A stretch of 38,989 bases of DNA. It comes from a virus. The stretch covers positions 1-38,989 of the IMG/VR virus record IMGVR_UViG_3300023179_000247; one strand, 5' to 3'. Shown in pieces: positions 27,808-37,246 of the stretch; position 1 is the first letter of the stretch, and each line of letters opens with the position of its first letter. Both the position numbers and the translations under genes were made by a program. Below the pieces are notes generated by a model. The model was not told the origin of the DNA and ran no database searches. It saw nothing but the letters and a program-made list of their open reading frames with translations.

Positions 27808-29849
27808 TTTCGGTTGATTATCGCATTTCCCCTGCGGGTTGGGCGACTGACTTCAGCGAAACAGAACGCCCGATTATTTATGCGAAAACACTAACAAACA
27901 GATTTTTGAACATTAACGGAGCTGGTCAAAGGCGGCCAGGTTGGTCTGTTTATGGCAGTGCTGTCACGGGCGCGCCGACGTTAACGCGCTTGCATGAGCA
28001 TATCAGCGCCCAAGGCAGCGCGACATTGATTGCCAGCGACAACGGTAATGGCTGGCGTTTGCAGGATAATGGCGTTTGGGCCAGTTCGTTTAGTGGCAAG
28101 GCGGCGGCACGGCTTATTTCAACGCAGGTTGGCAATAAGCTTATTTTCTGCAATGGTTCCGACAGGAATTTTTACACGGATGATGGTGGCCTGACAACGC
28201 AGCAAATGTATGCGGTGATTAGTCGCGGAAGCGCCGGAACGTCATCAAGCGCCACAAGTTTAACTGATAATCTTGTTACAAACTGGCTTGGTCAAACCTT
28301 AGTATCAACAAATGATATTGTTTATAATATCAGCAATAGCGCTTATGGTGTTGTGACGGCGGTTGGCAGCGCGGCCATTACACACACAATTATAGGTTCA
28401 ACGGGCACTGGAAGCGGGTTTTCTACACAGAATCAGGTGCCAGGCGACATTTACATTGTTGAAGACCATGTTGACCTGAATTTATTCAAACGAAGCAATG
28501 GCGTGTATGAAAACGTTGCGATTGCTGGAAGCGGGTCAAATTCAACAACGCTTCGCGTCAGCGGGATTAATTTTGCAACAACGGTTAATGACAGGCTTGC
28601 TGTTGGTGATTTTGTTTATAATACAACGCGGGCGTGTGTCACGCGGGTTAATTCAATTTCGGCCAGCAGTGTTGGTGTGACGACTGTGACGAGTCAGGCG
28701 GCTGGTGATAGTTTGGTGTTTTTGAAGTCGGCGATGCCGATTGCAAGTTATGTTCACACGCATTATGGGCGTTTGTATATGGTTGATGCGCGTCGGCGAA
28801 ACCGCATTATTATTAGTGCGCCTGATGACCCTGAGGATGTGACAACCTTTGCCAAGACGCTTGACAGCAGCAGCTTTCAGTTTGGCACGCAGCAAAGCAG
28901 GGGTGACACGATACAGGCTTTGGCAACGTTTCAGCAGTATTTGCTGATTGCTGGGCGGAAAAATCTTCTTTTATTTAGCGGAATTAATCCTATTGTGGAC
29001 ACGTCGGCGACAACAAAAGACTTTGAACCTGTGACGCTGTTTCCTGATGGTTGCGTGTCGCCATTTGGACTGATTACAAACGGGAATGATGCCATTTACA
29101 TAAGCCCCGATGGCGTTCAAAGCATTAACGTTGGCTCAGACAGCAATACAACAATACAAAACAACGCCTCTCAGGTGATTCGCAGTTATTTGCGGACGGC
29201 AATTAAGGGTGCGGATGAGGATGATGTTCAAGTAACCTATTATCCAAGGCGTTCGTGGGTTTTAACGAAAGTTGGCAATGAGGTTGCTGTTTTGAACGTC
29301 AGTCAGGTGATTAATGAGCAAGGAGCTTTGGAGGCGCGTGGAACATGGTCGTTATTTAACGGCAGTTGGGCTGAATTTAATCATTATTTTGTAAGGCAAA
29401 ACGGTGATTTGCTTGGTTGCGGGGCTAATGGAATTGTGGCGAAGCTTGACGATGACGATTTGACGGACAATGGCACGATAATTCCGACGGATTATGTTAG
29501 CGCTTGGTTAAGATTGGAAGAGCCTCAAAAGACTGTTCGTATAAAAAAGGGCGCATATATCAAGCCAGTTTTTGAAAATGCCACGGGAGTGGTTTACAAT
29601 ATTTCTGTCATTGCTGGCTATGAGGGTAATTCGTTTGATTCCATTACGACAACGGCCAATGGTGGCCCTGGAATTGGCGAATTAGAGATTGGCGTTTGGC
29701 AGATAGGTGTGGGCGATATTGCTCAACAAAAACTGCCGATACGTTGGCGCGGTGAAGAGGTGCAGGTCAGGATGCAAAGTCAGTCATCAGCTGGCCCTGA
29801 TGTGATAAGCGGCTTTACGCTGTATGGCAGCGTCTCAGGGAGAAAATGA
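27804..29849 (+). CDS. Tail hub/nozzle protein (P22 gp10 / T7 gp12 type)
   Basis: This is a 681-residue protein. The start RPIIYAKTLTNRFLNINGAG then QRRPGW, repeated beta-propeller-like sheets (GRLYMVDARRRNRIIISAPD, QYLLIAGRKNLLLFSG) and a late VRMQSQSSAGPD match the beta-rich hub proteins that form the tail tube below the adaptor. It makes the fixed channel for DNA exit. ATGA overlap with the adaptor gene. Confidence 0.8.
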   Translation: MISVDYRISPAGWATDFSETERPIIYAKTLTNRFLNINGAGQRRPGWSVYGSAVTGAPTLTRLHEHISAQGSATLIASDNGNGWRLQDNGVWASSFSGKAAARLISTQVGNKLIFCNGSDRNFYTDDGGLTTQQMYAVISRGSAGTSSSATSLTDNLVTNWLGQTLVSTNDIVYNISNSAYGVVTAVGSAAITHTIIGSTGTGSGFSTQNQVPGDIYIVEDHVDLNLFKRSNGVYENVAIAGSGSNSTTLRVSGINFATTVNDRLAVGDFVYNTTRACVTRVNSISASSVGVTTVTSQAAGDSLVFLKSAMPIASYVHTHYGRLYMVDARRRNRIIISAPDDPEDVTTFAKTLDSSSFQFGTQQSRGDTIQALATFQQYLLIAGRKNLLLFSGINPIVDTSATTKDFEPVTLFPDGCVSPFGLITNGNDAIYISPDGVQSINVGSDSNTTIQNNASQVIRSYLRTAIKGADEDDVQVTYYPRRSWVLTKVGNEVAVLNVSQVINEQGALEARGTWSLFNGSWAEFNHYFVRQNGDLLGCGANGIVAKLDDDDLTDNGTIIPTDYVSAWLRLEEPQKTVRIKKGAYIKPVFENATGVVYNISVIAGYEGNSFDSITTTANGGPGIGELEIGVWQIGVGDIAQQKLPIRWRGEEVQVRMQSQSSAGPDVISGFTLYGSVSGRK

Positions 29850-30541
29850 CAATGGCGATTTCATCGATACTTTCAGCTCTACCAACCCTTGCTGGGTTAT
29901 ACACGGGCTATGGCGCTATGAAAAAGGCTGGCAAGGCTGTGAATGCGCCACCGCAGGAAGCGCAGATTGAGCAGCTTGTTCAGCAACAGCTTCCATTGAT
30001 TAACCAATATATGGATTACAGCCGTATGATGGTTAATCCTAATGACCCCACTTATCAGGCTTTGGTGCGACAGGAAGAGGGGGATATTCGCGGGCGTTTC
30101 GCTCAGGCTTTGAATCAAGCTGTGACTGAAAACAGGCGGCAGCAGGGTTTGGGGCGCACGCCGCTTTTTGACGCTGAACGTGGTGGAGAGGTTCGTTTCA
30201 GGGCAATGATGCAGCAGCAGAATGACGCTCGCACGCAGGCGCAGCAGCAGGCCCTTCAAAGGCTTGGTTTGGCGGCTGATAGCACGCGCAATGCGATGTC
30301 GATGTATCAGCAGCCTATCAGCGCCTTGTCGGCTTTGGGGCAAAGCAATTTAACACGTGAATTGCAAAACAGGGGCCTTGGCGTGCAGGCGCAGCAGGGC
30401 ATGGCGAATATGCTGACAAGCAGCAGCGTTCAGTCTATTGCTGACAGGTTGGCGGGTGTTTCTCCACGGACGGAAGCGCAAACCCTTGCGGATGCGCTAA
30501 GTAATATGTTTTCACGAAGCAGCCGCGGGGGGTATTTCTGA
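29846..30541 (+). CDS. Ejection (internal virion) protein 1
   Basis: This is a 231-residue protein, hydrophobic Ala/Gly N-terminus (ILSALPTLAGLYTGYGAM) then Gln/Arg-rich helices (QQQNDARTQAQQQALQRLG) and a basic, Ser-rich C-terminus. AGGGAG precedes the first ATG; ATG 29852 is an alternative. It is the first of three consecutive large genes after the hub, the usual place of DNA-ejection proteins. Confidence 0.65.
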   Translation: MTMAISSILSALPTLAGLYTGYGAMKKAGKAVNAPPQEAQIEQLVQQQLPLINQYMDYSRMMVNPNDPTYQALVRQEEGDIRGRFAQALNQAVTENRRQQGLGRTPLFDAERGGEVRFRAMMQQQNDARTQAQQQALQRLGLAADSTRNAMSMYQQPISALSALGQSNLTRELQNRGLGVQAQQGMANMLTSSSVQSIADRLAGVSPRTEAQTLADALSNMFSRSSRGGYF

Positions 30542-31620
30542 TGGCAACCCTTTTGGATTCAATCCTTGGCATTGGCCGCACGGATGACGGAAGCGATTCG
30601 ATAGCAACGGCCCTGCAAAACAGGGGCGGCCAGCACACGATGATGGATGCGATTAACGCCACAACAAACAACATGATGGCGATTTTAGGCATGCCAGGTT
30701 ATCAGGGTGGGCAAACGCCTCAGCAGTTGGCAGGCGCGAGGCAAAACGACAATTTAACGCGGCTTTATACGGCCTCACAGCTTAGTAAGGCCATGCAACC
30801 TGATTATGAAAATATTTTCAAAGTTGGCGAGATGTTTAAGTATGACCCAGAGTATTCAAGTGCTTATCTTGCAAAGGCAAAGGAATTGATTGACGCGGGT
30901 GAATCTGCGGCGACAGCGCCATTTAATGCCATTGCGTCATTAGAAGCAATGGGTTTATCACCGAAGGCGAAAGGTATTGCTTTAACTGGAACTGAAAACA
31001 TTATGAATAGATTAATTGAAGAAAACCCTAATTTGACACAAATTCAAGCATTGCAATTAGTTCAGGGCTTGGCAAGGCAGGGAATGCAACCAGGAGTTGG
31101 CGGTGAGTTTGGTCTAGCTCCTGGCGTTGCTGATGCTTTGGCTTCAAGAGAAGCGGCTGAAAAGAGGGGGCAGGTTCTTGGCGCGGCGCAAGGGGCTTCT
31201 GAAGTTAAAGAATTTAAGGCTCCTGAACAGTTGGAAGATATTAGACAGGCAAAAGAATTGCTGCCAAAGGCCACAGGTGGTGGATTGGCAGTTGCTGGCA
31301 AGGAAGCCGCCGCGTTTTTTAACGTGCCGACAGAGGGAAGCCGTATTGATGCAGAGCTTGGAATTTTATCAGGAAGGCTTGTTGCTGCCGTTCCTCGTTT
31401 TGAAGGCCCGCAAAGTGATAAAGATACTGCACTATATAAAGAAATGGCTGGCGATATTGATAATACAAAAAAACCAACAGCCGATAGAATTGCCGCATTG
31501 AATAGAATGGAGAAACTTTTGGAAAAATATAATTTAATTCCTGCTAAAAACGACAAAGGTTCAAACGCCGCAGTCACGAGTAGAAAAGATGGTTGGTTCG
31601 GGGGGGTTAAACAAAAATAG
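30541..31620 (+). CDS. Ejection (internal virion) protein 2
   Basis: This is a 359-residue protein. Long amphipathic helices, Gln/Ala-rich N-terminal half and a conserved-looking GQTPQQLAGARQNDN segment; basic C-terminus (AAVTSRKDGWFGGVKQK). ATG 30541 overlaps the upstream stop by 1 nt (TGATG). Probably packaged inside the head and released with DNA; a transglycosylase-type motif was not found. Confidence 0.65.
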   Translation: MATLLDSILGIGRTDDGSDSIATALQNRGGQHTMMDAINATTNNMMAILGMPGYQGGQTPQQLAGARQNDNLTRLYTASQLSKAMQPDYENIFKVGEMFKYDPEYSSAYLAKAKELIDAGESAATAPFNAIASLEAMGLSPKAKGIALTGTENIMNRLIEENPNLTQIQALQLVQGLARQGMQPGVGGEFGLAPGVADALASREAAEKRGQVLGAAQGASEVKEFKAPEQLEDIRQAKELLPKATGGGLAVAGKEAAAFFNVPTEGSRIDAELGILSGRLVAAVPRFEGPQSDKDTALYKEMAGDIDNTKKPTADRIAALNRMEKLLEKYNLIPAKNDKGSNAAVTSRKDGWFGGVKQK

Positions 31621-31622
31621 CC

Positions 31623-33623
31623 ATGCCTACATTTGAAATTACCTCACCAGATGGAGAAACATTTGAAATTGAGGGGCCTGAAGGCTCAACAGTTGATGAG
31701 GCTATTTCTTTTGCTCAAAATAATCTAGAGGCATTAAGGGCTGGAAAATTAAAAAAACCGACTGAACAAAATGGGTTTGATGTTGGTAGGGTTGCCCGCA
31801 ACATTGGCATTGGCTCACAAGCCGCTTTGGAAGGATTGGTTGGCCCTGTTTATGATATAGCGGCGTTACCATTTAACGCTTTTGGCGCTAACATTCCATC
31901 ATTTCGCCAACAGATTCGTGCTGCTTCGCCATTTAATGACCAAACCGTTGAAGAACAAACGGTTAGCGACATTACAAGGGGTGTAACTGGCGCAATTCCA
32001 TTTTTAGCTGCTGGGGCGGCCTCACCTGCTTTAAGCGTATTGGCTCAGGCACCGAAAACACAAGTTGCCTCAAATGTTGCAAACGAATTGGCTCAGTCTG
32101 TCGCACGGCGCGGTGGTGGTGACGAAACGCAACAGGCTTTGATGGGACTGTTGGCTGGATTGGGAACAGCGGGGGTTAGTTCTGCTATACAAAAGTTTGC
32201 TTTGCCTAGAGCAAACCAAGCCTCTATTCGAACATTGCAGGAACGTGGAGTTCCCGTCACAGTTGGACAAGCAATGGGTGGGCAGATAGCGCCATCGATT
32301 GAAGGCGGTATTGCGCAAATGCCTGTCACTGGCGCATCAACACGCGGGACTTTAGAAAAACAAGCCAGCATGCTGCAAAAAGAAGTTTCGAAAACATTTA
32401 GTGATTATTTGCATAGCGGCGTTGATGATTTAGCAACTGCTACGGGGAAGGGTATTAAAGAGGGGATTACTCGGCGCGGTGATTTAATGAACAGGCTATA
32501 TGACCGACTTGTATGGAATAAAGTTCCAAAAAATACAAAAATATCGGTTGATAATTCCAGCCAAGCTGTGCAACAATTTTTACAGAAATATGCTGGCAAT
32601 CCCGATGCGGCAAAATTTGCTGGATATGATAGTTTAGAAGAATTGCAAAACGCAATTAAAGGGCCCCTAACTATTGATGCCGCTAAGAGTTTTAAGAAAA
32701 GCATTTTTGATGCTTCTGATGCGGCCTTTAATAAAGGAAACAGAGAGCTTTCAAGCGCCTTTACCAGCATTTATCGCGCTTTTTCTAGCGACATTGACAG
32801 CACAATACAAAAAATTAACCCACAAGCAGCGCAGGGCATGAAGGTTGCAGACCGTTATTATCAAAGCTATGCACGCTCACGCGATATTATCAAACCACTT
32901 GCTGACAAGGTTGATGCAAACAAGTTTGAGGCAATCTTAGCGGATGTGACAAGGGCCGCCCAAGATGGCCGTGGCGCTAATGCAAGCACGATAAAAGCAC
33001 TTAAGCGCTTTTTGAAGCCTGAGCAATTTAACGCGGTCATGTCCGATATGCTGACAGGAATGGGTTATCGTGAAATAAACGGCACGCCAACATTTAGCCC
33101 GTCAAAGTTTGTAAGTGATTATAACACGCTTACCCCTGTGGCCAAGGAAGCCACAAAAAAAATGATTGGCGAAGAAAGTTTTAGCGCCTTTGAAAAACTT
33201 GTTGGGGCAATGAAAGTTGCGAATATTAAACAATTAAACCCATCCGGTACGGCTGGCGGATTGAGCGAGCTTGCAAACATTTTGAACATATTCACATTTG
33301 GTTTTGGGAATCCTGTTTCTGCCGTTTCTATGGCGGGTATCCCAGCAGCAAATCTTATGAATTTTGGGCCGATACGTGACAATCTTGTTAAGGTTATCAA
33401 TGGATTGCCACGGGCAGAATTGAGGAAGGCGATTTTAAGGCCAGCTATTTTAATTCAGGCGGCAAATCAGCTTGGCAACCAAAGGCAATCAAATACCGCA
33501 AATTCTGGCCTTGAAAACTTTACCAATGGTCAACGGCCAAGTTATGATAATGCGCTGAGAATTACTGTAAGGCCACAGCCGAGCGGTATTCCGCTTAACG
33601 TTAACCCAGAGGAACTGGAATGA
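31623..33623 (+). CDS. Large ejection (DNA transfer) protein
   Basis: This is a 666-residue protein. It begins MPTFEITSPDGETFEIEGPE, a known opening of long podovirus DNA-transfer proteins, followed by Ala/Gly-rich membrane-active helices (GAIPFLAAGAASPALSVLAQ), then long helical arrays and a hydrophobic segment FTFGFGNPVSAVSMAGIPAA at about 555-575. It would cross the host envelope with the DNA. Ends in a 4-nt overlap with a tiny basic gene. Confidence 0.75.
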   Translation: MPTFEITSPDGETFEIEGPEGSTVDEAISFAQNNLEALRAGKLKKPTEQNGFDVGRVARNIGIGSQAALEGLVGPVYDIAALPFNAFGANIPSFRQQIRAASPFNDQTVEEQTVSDITRGVTGAIPFLAAGAASPALSVLAQAPKTQVASNVANELAQSVARRGGGDETQQALMGLLAGLGTAGVSSAIQKFALPRANQASIRTLQERGVPVTVGQAMGGQIAPSIEGGIAQMPVTGASTRGTLEKQASMLQKEVSKTFSDYLHSGVDDLATATGKGIKEGITRRGDLMNRLYDRLVWNKVPKNTKISVDNSSQAVQQFLQKYAGNPDAAKFAGYDSLEELQNAIKGPLTIDAAKSFKKSIFDASDAAFNKGNRELSSAFTSIYRAFSSDIDSTIQKINPQAAQGMKVADRYYQSYARSRDIIKPLADKVDANKFEAILADVTRAAQDGRGANASTIKALKRFLKPEQFNAVMSDMLTGMGYREINGTPTFSPSKFVSDYNTLTPVAKEATKKMIGEESFSAFEKLVGAMKVANIKQLNPSGTAGGLSELANILNIFTFGFGNPVSAVSMAGIPAANLMNFGPIRDNLVKVINGLPRAELRKAILRPAILIQAANQLGNQRQSNTANSGLENFTNGQRPSYDNALRITVRPQPSGIPLNVNPEELE

Positions 33624-33697
33624 AAAAAGGTAAATCATGCGGCGGTATGCGCAAAACAAAAACCATGAAGCCGAAAGGCAAGAAAAAGGGTAAATAA
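33620..33697 (+). CDS. Tiny lysine-rich peptide (25 residues)
   Basis: ATG 33620 to TAA 33697 reads MKKGKSCGGMRKTKTMKPKG then KKKGK: 11 Lys, one Arg, one Cys and no acidic residues. It overlaps the stop before it (ATGA) and the start after it (TAATG), so it is a coupled gene, not a chance ORF. Its charge suggests a nucleic-acid condensing or binding peptide carried in the virion. No family recognised with certainty. Confidence 0.7.
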   Translation: MKKGKSCGGMRKTKTMKPKGKKKGK

Positions 33698-34413
33698 TGG
33701 CTATTGTTACTCGCACAGTTCTTAAATCCTACTATGAAACAGGGGACAAGCCATCTGCGAGTAACTTTGCTGACCTTATTGATAGTTTTGCGACGCTTCA
33801 AGAAGCTGACACGCTTACCAATAAAACAATCACGGCCCCAACCATCGCCGCTGGGGCCTTGTCTGGCACGTTTACGGGGGCGCCTACTTTTAATGGTGCT
33901 GTAGTGTTTTCTGGTGGGCCAAGCATTACAACAGCGGCATTGAATTTGGCGGTGGGCCAGATTGCTTTCCCTTCAACGGCAAATCCATCATCAGGTGTAA
34001 ATACGCTTGATGATTACGAGGAGGGAACATGGACACCAACCATCACTTTTGGCGGGGCTAACACTGGGATTACTTACACCAGACAAGTCGGCCTTTATGC
34101 AAAAATCGGCCAATTGGTCATTGCACAATGCAACATTCAACTTAGCAGTAAGGGCAGTTCAACAGGCGATGCGCGTTTAGCCAGCCTTCCCTTTACCCTA
34201 AATGCCGCTGGCAGCTATCAAGCAGGCGGTAATGTTGGTTATTTTATTAACTTTGATGCGGCGGTTAATATCTTGTTTTTTACTGGAGAGGGAAACACGA
34301 CAACTGCTAGAATTTGGCGGCAAAACTCAACAGCAGCCGCCAGCGTGACGGACGCTGGTTTCACCAATACCAGCGAATTTGTTGCTACCATTATCTACCG
34401 CGCTACGGCATAG
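33697..34413 (+). CDS. Tail fibre protein
   Basis: This is a 238-residue protein. The C-terminal part has NTLDDYEEGTWTPTITFGG then LYAKIGQLVIAQCNI and GDARLASLPFT, the conserved receptor-binding segment of many short tail fibres, after a Thr/Ala/Gly-rich shaft (about 40-105). The N-terminal helical bit (LKSYYETGDKPSASNFADLI) likely anchors it to the tail. TAATG start overlap. Confidence 0.8.
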   Translation: MAIVTRTVLKSYYETGDKPSASNFADLIDSFATLQEADTLTNKTITAPTIAAGALSGTFTGAPTFNGAVVFSGGPSITTAALNLAVGQIAFPSTANPSSGVNTLDDYEEGTWTPTITFGGANTGITYTRQVGLYAKIGQLVIAQCNIQLSSKGSSTGDARLASLPFTLNAAGSYQAGGNVGYFINFDAAVNILFFTGEGNTTTARIWRQNSTAAASVTDAGFTNTSEFVATIIYRATA

Positions 34414-34424
34414 GAGGGGGCAAC

Positions 34425-34631
34425 ATGAATGAGCAAAAAACATATGTTAAGGAATCTGGCGGCGGGTTAAACATCATCACGGATACTTACGATGATTTTG
34501 GCGTGTTGGTTGTGCGTCATCGGCGTGTTGTGGATTACAACGCAAGCCTTGATGGCGAGACGGATGAGGTTAAGTTATTGGCGCAGGAAGCGCGTTTCAA
34601 CGCCCAAAATGGAGGCTTAAATGGCACTTAG
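34425..34631 (+). CDS. Small protein between fibre genes
   Basis: This is a 68-residue protein. ATG 34425 has a full AGGAGGGGG; the longer frame from 34314 overlaps the fibre gene and is not needed. Sequence MNEQKTYVKESGGGLNIITD to EARFNAQNGGLNGT has no known family. It overlaps the next gene by 11 nt. May be a fibre chaperone or minor tail protein. Confidence 0.55.
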   Translation: MNEQKTYVKESGGGLNIITDTYDDFGVLVVRHRRVVDYNASLDGETDEVKLLAQEARFNAQNGGLNGT

Positions 34632-34974
34632 CACAAACAGCACGTTGACGATAGCCAGCGGAGAATCTTTATCCCAAACAGTAGATTTGGGCAATCTCAC
34701 CATTACTGGTTTTGAAAACACTGGCGCATGGACGACTGCAAATTTAACGTTCAAAACAAGCCAAGTAGCTGGCAGTTCTGTCAGCGATGCCATAGACCAG
34801 TTTGGCAATGAAATTACTGTGTCAATGGGAAGCGCACGTTCTGTTTCAGTATCGCCAACATTGTTTCCGAGTGTTCGCTTTATTCAGTTGCGTTCTGGCA
34901 CAAGTGCAACGCCTGTTAATCAGGGCGGTACCAGAACAATTATTTTGACGGCGACAGAGTTTAGGGATGTGTGA
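34621..34974 (+). CDS. Beta-rich tail/fibre-region protein
   Basis: This is a 117-residue protein of short strands rich in Thr, Ser and Val (NLTITGFENTGAWTTANLTF, GNEITVSMGSARSVSVSPTL). Similar short domains occur beside phage adhesins. It overlaps both neighbours. Likely virion surface protein. Confidence 0.55.
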   Translation: MALSTNSTLTIASGESLSQTVDLGNLTITGFENTGAWTTANLTFKTSQVAGSSVSDAIDQFGNEITVSMGSARSVSVSPTLFPSVRFIQLRSGTSATPVNQGGTRTIILTATEFRDV

Positions 34975-36239
34975 TGGGTATGTTGCCAACATTCGGCGGC
35001 ATAAGCTTTGGCGGCCCAACATACACGGCTGATTTTTCATCAAGCGTGCCTGCCGATTGGACTTTTACACGCGCAAGCAACGGCACTTACATTGATTCGG
35101 CTGGTATTCTGCAAACAGCATCATCGAATGTGGCGCGATTTCCCTTTGATGGTAATGGCGTTGCCAAGGGGCTGTTGGTAGAAAATGACGCAACGAATCT
35201 TTTGCTTTACAGCGCGGATTTTACCAATAACGTATCGTGGGTAAAGACAGGTGGCGCAATTACCAACCCAACCGCAACGAACATTACTGGCGCGGCCAAT
35301 ACAAATCTGTTCACCGAAGACACGTCAACTGGCGTGCACAGCATTTATCAGTCTGTTGTGAAGGCGGCCAGCAACATTTTTTATTCACAGTCTATTTACA
35401 TTAAGCCAAACGGGCGTAATCGGGTACTTTTTCGGATGGAAGGCACTGGCGGTACTAATGGGATTGGCGCTGATATTACTTTAACGGGTGATGGCACTGT
35501 TAACAGCGCGGCGGCGTTTGGCAGTGGCTTTTCTAATCCTGTTGGCCGCGTTGAAAAGCTTTATAATGGCTGGTGGCGGATTTATGTTGGCGGCACAACC
35601 AACACAGATTTGGTGGTGACGTTTGTTATTTACGGATTGGATAGCGGCGGCAATTCCAGTTATACAGGCGATGGCGCAAGTGGCTTTTACTTATATGGTG
35701 CGCAGTTAGAGACAAGCAGCTTTAACATGCCAACCAGTTACATTCTGACGACAACGGGCAGCGCAACGCGGGCGAGGGAAGTGGTAACGACAACGCCAAC
35801 GTGGTATGTTACAAATTCTAATGGTTCGCTTTATATTGAGTATTATCCAAACGTCTTTAACCCTGGCACTACGGGGTTTTTGTTTCAAATCGACGACAAC
35901 AGCAATAACAATCGGCACGCTTTTAGGGTTGATACAAGCAACTATCAAAACTACACGCAAATCACAGGCGGCAGCACAATCTTTTTAACAACAAACACAA
36001 GCGCCAACGCTATCAATAGAATGAATTACTCGGCGTGTTCGTGGGCGGATAACAACGCGGCGATTGTGGTAAATTTTCAAAACAGCGGCATTGATTTGAC
36101 TGGCACAAAGCTTGCGGCGGCCTTAACTAACGCAAGGCTTGCCAGCACTACAAACCTCTCGCGGGCGAATGGATGCATTAGGAAAGTTGCGTATTGGAGT
36201 TATAAGATTCCTAACCAACAACTGGGGTTTGCGCTATGA
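34974..36239 (+). CDS. Tail spike or adhesin with carbohydrate-binding-like domain
   Basis: This is a 421-residue protein. ATG 34974 sits in a TGATG overlap; GTG 34971 is the other start. ADWTFTRASNGTYIDSAGIL plus KGLLVENDATNLLLYSADFT is the conserved N-terminal module of many phage spike/head-fibre proteins, followed by jelly-roll sandwich sequence (SIYIKPNGRNRVLFRMEGTG, GFYLYGAQLE). It probably binds surface glycans of the host. Confidence 0.8.
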   Translation: MGMLPTFGGISFGGPTYTADFSSSVPADWTFTRASNGTYIDSAGILQTASSNVARFPFDGNGVAKGLLVENDATNLLLYSADFTNNVSWVKTGGAITNPTATNITGAANTNLFTEDTSTGVHSIYQSVVKAASNIFYSQSIYIKPNGRNRVLFRMEGTGGTNGIGADITLTGDGTVNSAAAFGSGFSNPVGRVEKLYNGWWRIYVGGTTNTDLVVTFVIYGLDSGGNSSYTGDGASGFYLYGAQLETSSFNMPTSYILTTTGSATRAREVVTTTPTWYVTNSNGSLYIEYYPNVFNPGTTGFLFQIDDNSNNNRHAFRVDTSNYQNYTQITGGSTIFLTTNTSANAINRMNYSACSWADNNAAIVVNFQNSGIDLTGTKLAAALTNARLASTTNLSRANGCIRKVAYWSYKIPNQQLGFAL

Positions 36240-36511
36240 TTATTGCTTTTTATGAATTTCCTAACGAGCAGGCCGCCAAGGAAATGTTTTCGCCGTATGA
36301 CGAAAGCAACATGGTGGTGGATTATGTAGGCGGCCTTTACAGGCTTAAGTATGGCGTGTCGCCTAATGAGGCCACCATGCAGGATGTTGAGCAAATCGGG
36401 GGTTATCATGTTAACATTATGGCGGACAGTTTGCCGCCTGAGGCTGAACAATTTCGCGTCTTTCCCAAAACACCTTCTCGAACTTTTTGGATTGAGGCCG
36501 CCAATGATTGA
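36236..36511 (+). CDS. Hypothetical protein before the holin-like gene
   Basis: This is a 91-residue protein, MIIAFYEFPNEQAAKEMFSP to SRTFWIEAAND. No family recognised. It overlaps the previous stop (ATGA) and its last 18 nt (identical to the end of the gene at 6723-6944) contain the start and SD of the holin-like gene. Confidence 0.55.
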   Translation: MIIAFYEFPNEQAAKEMFSPYDESNMVVDYVGGLYRLKYGVSPNEATMQDVEQIGGYHVNIMADSLPPEAEQFRVFPKTPSRTFWIEAAND

Positions 36512-36815
36512 GTTTTTTAACAAGCTGAACTATGACGCAATTATCGCCGCGATTATGGGCAGCATGTTCTTCATGCTAAAAAACGACAAGATGAGCATTT
36601 ATCGGCGTTTGGCTTATTTGTTCATTGGCGTTTCAGCGTCATACTACACGGCACAGGGCGCTATCTTGTTCTTTAATCTGAATGAAGGGCTTGTTGGTGT
36701 GATTGGTTTTGCATCGGGCGTGATGGCAATTCCCTTTGCTGACTTTCTGTTAAACGTGGCTGAAAACCCCATCAAATTCTGGGCGCAGTTTAAGAAAGCC
36801 GATAAGGGGGAATGA
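36504..36815 (+). CDS. Holin-like membrane protein
   Basis: This is a 103-residue protein with GAGG 6 nt before ATG 36504 (the frame is open further upstream but that is a shadow). It has about three hydrophobic stretches (YDAIIAAIMGSMFFML, RLAYLFIGVSASYYTAQGAI, GLVGVIGFASGVMAIPFADF) and a basic cytoplasmic end, the form of a class I holin. It lies directly upstream of the endolysin and spanin genes, supporting the role of timing and opening the inner membrane. Confidence 0.75.
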   Translation: MIEFFNKLNYDAIIAAIMGSMFFMLKNDKMSIYRRLAYLFIGVSASYYTAQGAILFFNLNEGLVGVIGFASGVMAIPFADFLLNVAENPIKFWAQFKKADKGE

Positions 36816-37246
36816 TGCCCCGCAAAATTAACGATGCAGGAATAAACCTTATTAAAGGATTTGAGGAATTAAAGCTTAAGGCCTACAAATGCCCCGCCGG
36901 CGTGTGGACGATAGGTTACGGCCATACTAGCGATGTTCAACAGGGCGATGTTATCACTGAAGAACAGGCGTTAGAAATGTTTGAGGATGATTTGCAGGAC
37001 TTTTCTAGAGCGGTTGAAAAGCTTGTGAAGGTTCCTTTGACTGATAACCAATTTGCGGCTTTGGTTAGCCTGTGTTTTAATATCGGCGTGGAGAATTTCA
37101 GGAAGTCAACGCTTTTAGAAATGCTTAATGCAGGCAATTATGCAGCGGTGCCCACGCAGTTGATGCGGTGGGTGTATTCAAAAAGACTTAAACTTGCCGG
37201 CCTTGTAAGGCGGCGCAGCGCAGAGGGGAAGCTATGGCAATCTTAG
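36815..37246 (+). CDS. Endolysin, GH24 lysozyme
   Basis: This is a 143-residue T4/P22-type lysozyme that cuts peptidoglycan. Catalytic pattern is E17-x8-C26-x5-T32 in FEELKLKAYKCPAGVW then TIGYGHT, i.e. the E-C-T variant in which Cys replaces the usual Asp; this is known in other phage endolysins. There is no N-terminal signal or SAR helix, so export needs the holin. ATG 36815 has better SD spacing than ATG 36812. Its 3' end overlaps the spanin gene by 13 nt. Confidence 0.92.
   Translation: MPRKINDAGINLIKGFEELKLKAYKCPAGVWTIGYGHTSDVQQGDVITEEQALEMFEDDLQDFSRAVEKLVKVPLTDNQFAALVSLCFNIGVENFRKSTLLEMLNAGNYAAVPTQLMRWVYSKRLKLAGLVRRRSAEGKLWQS

Noticed and set aside
33697-36239. Diversity-generating retroelement acting on tail genes
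   Set aside because: No reverse transcriptase ORF and no template/variable repeat pair is seen near the fibre or spike genes.
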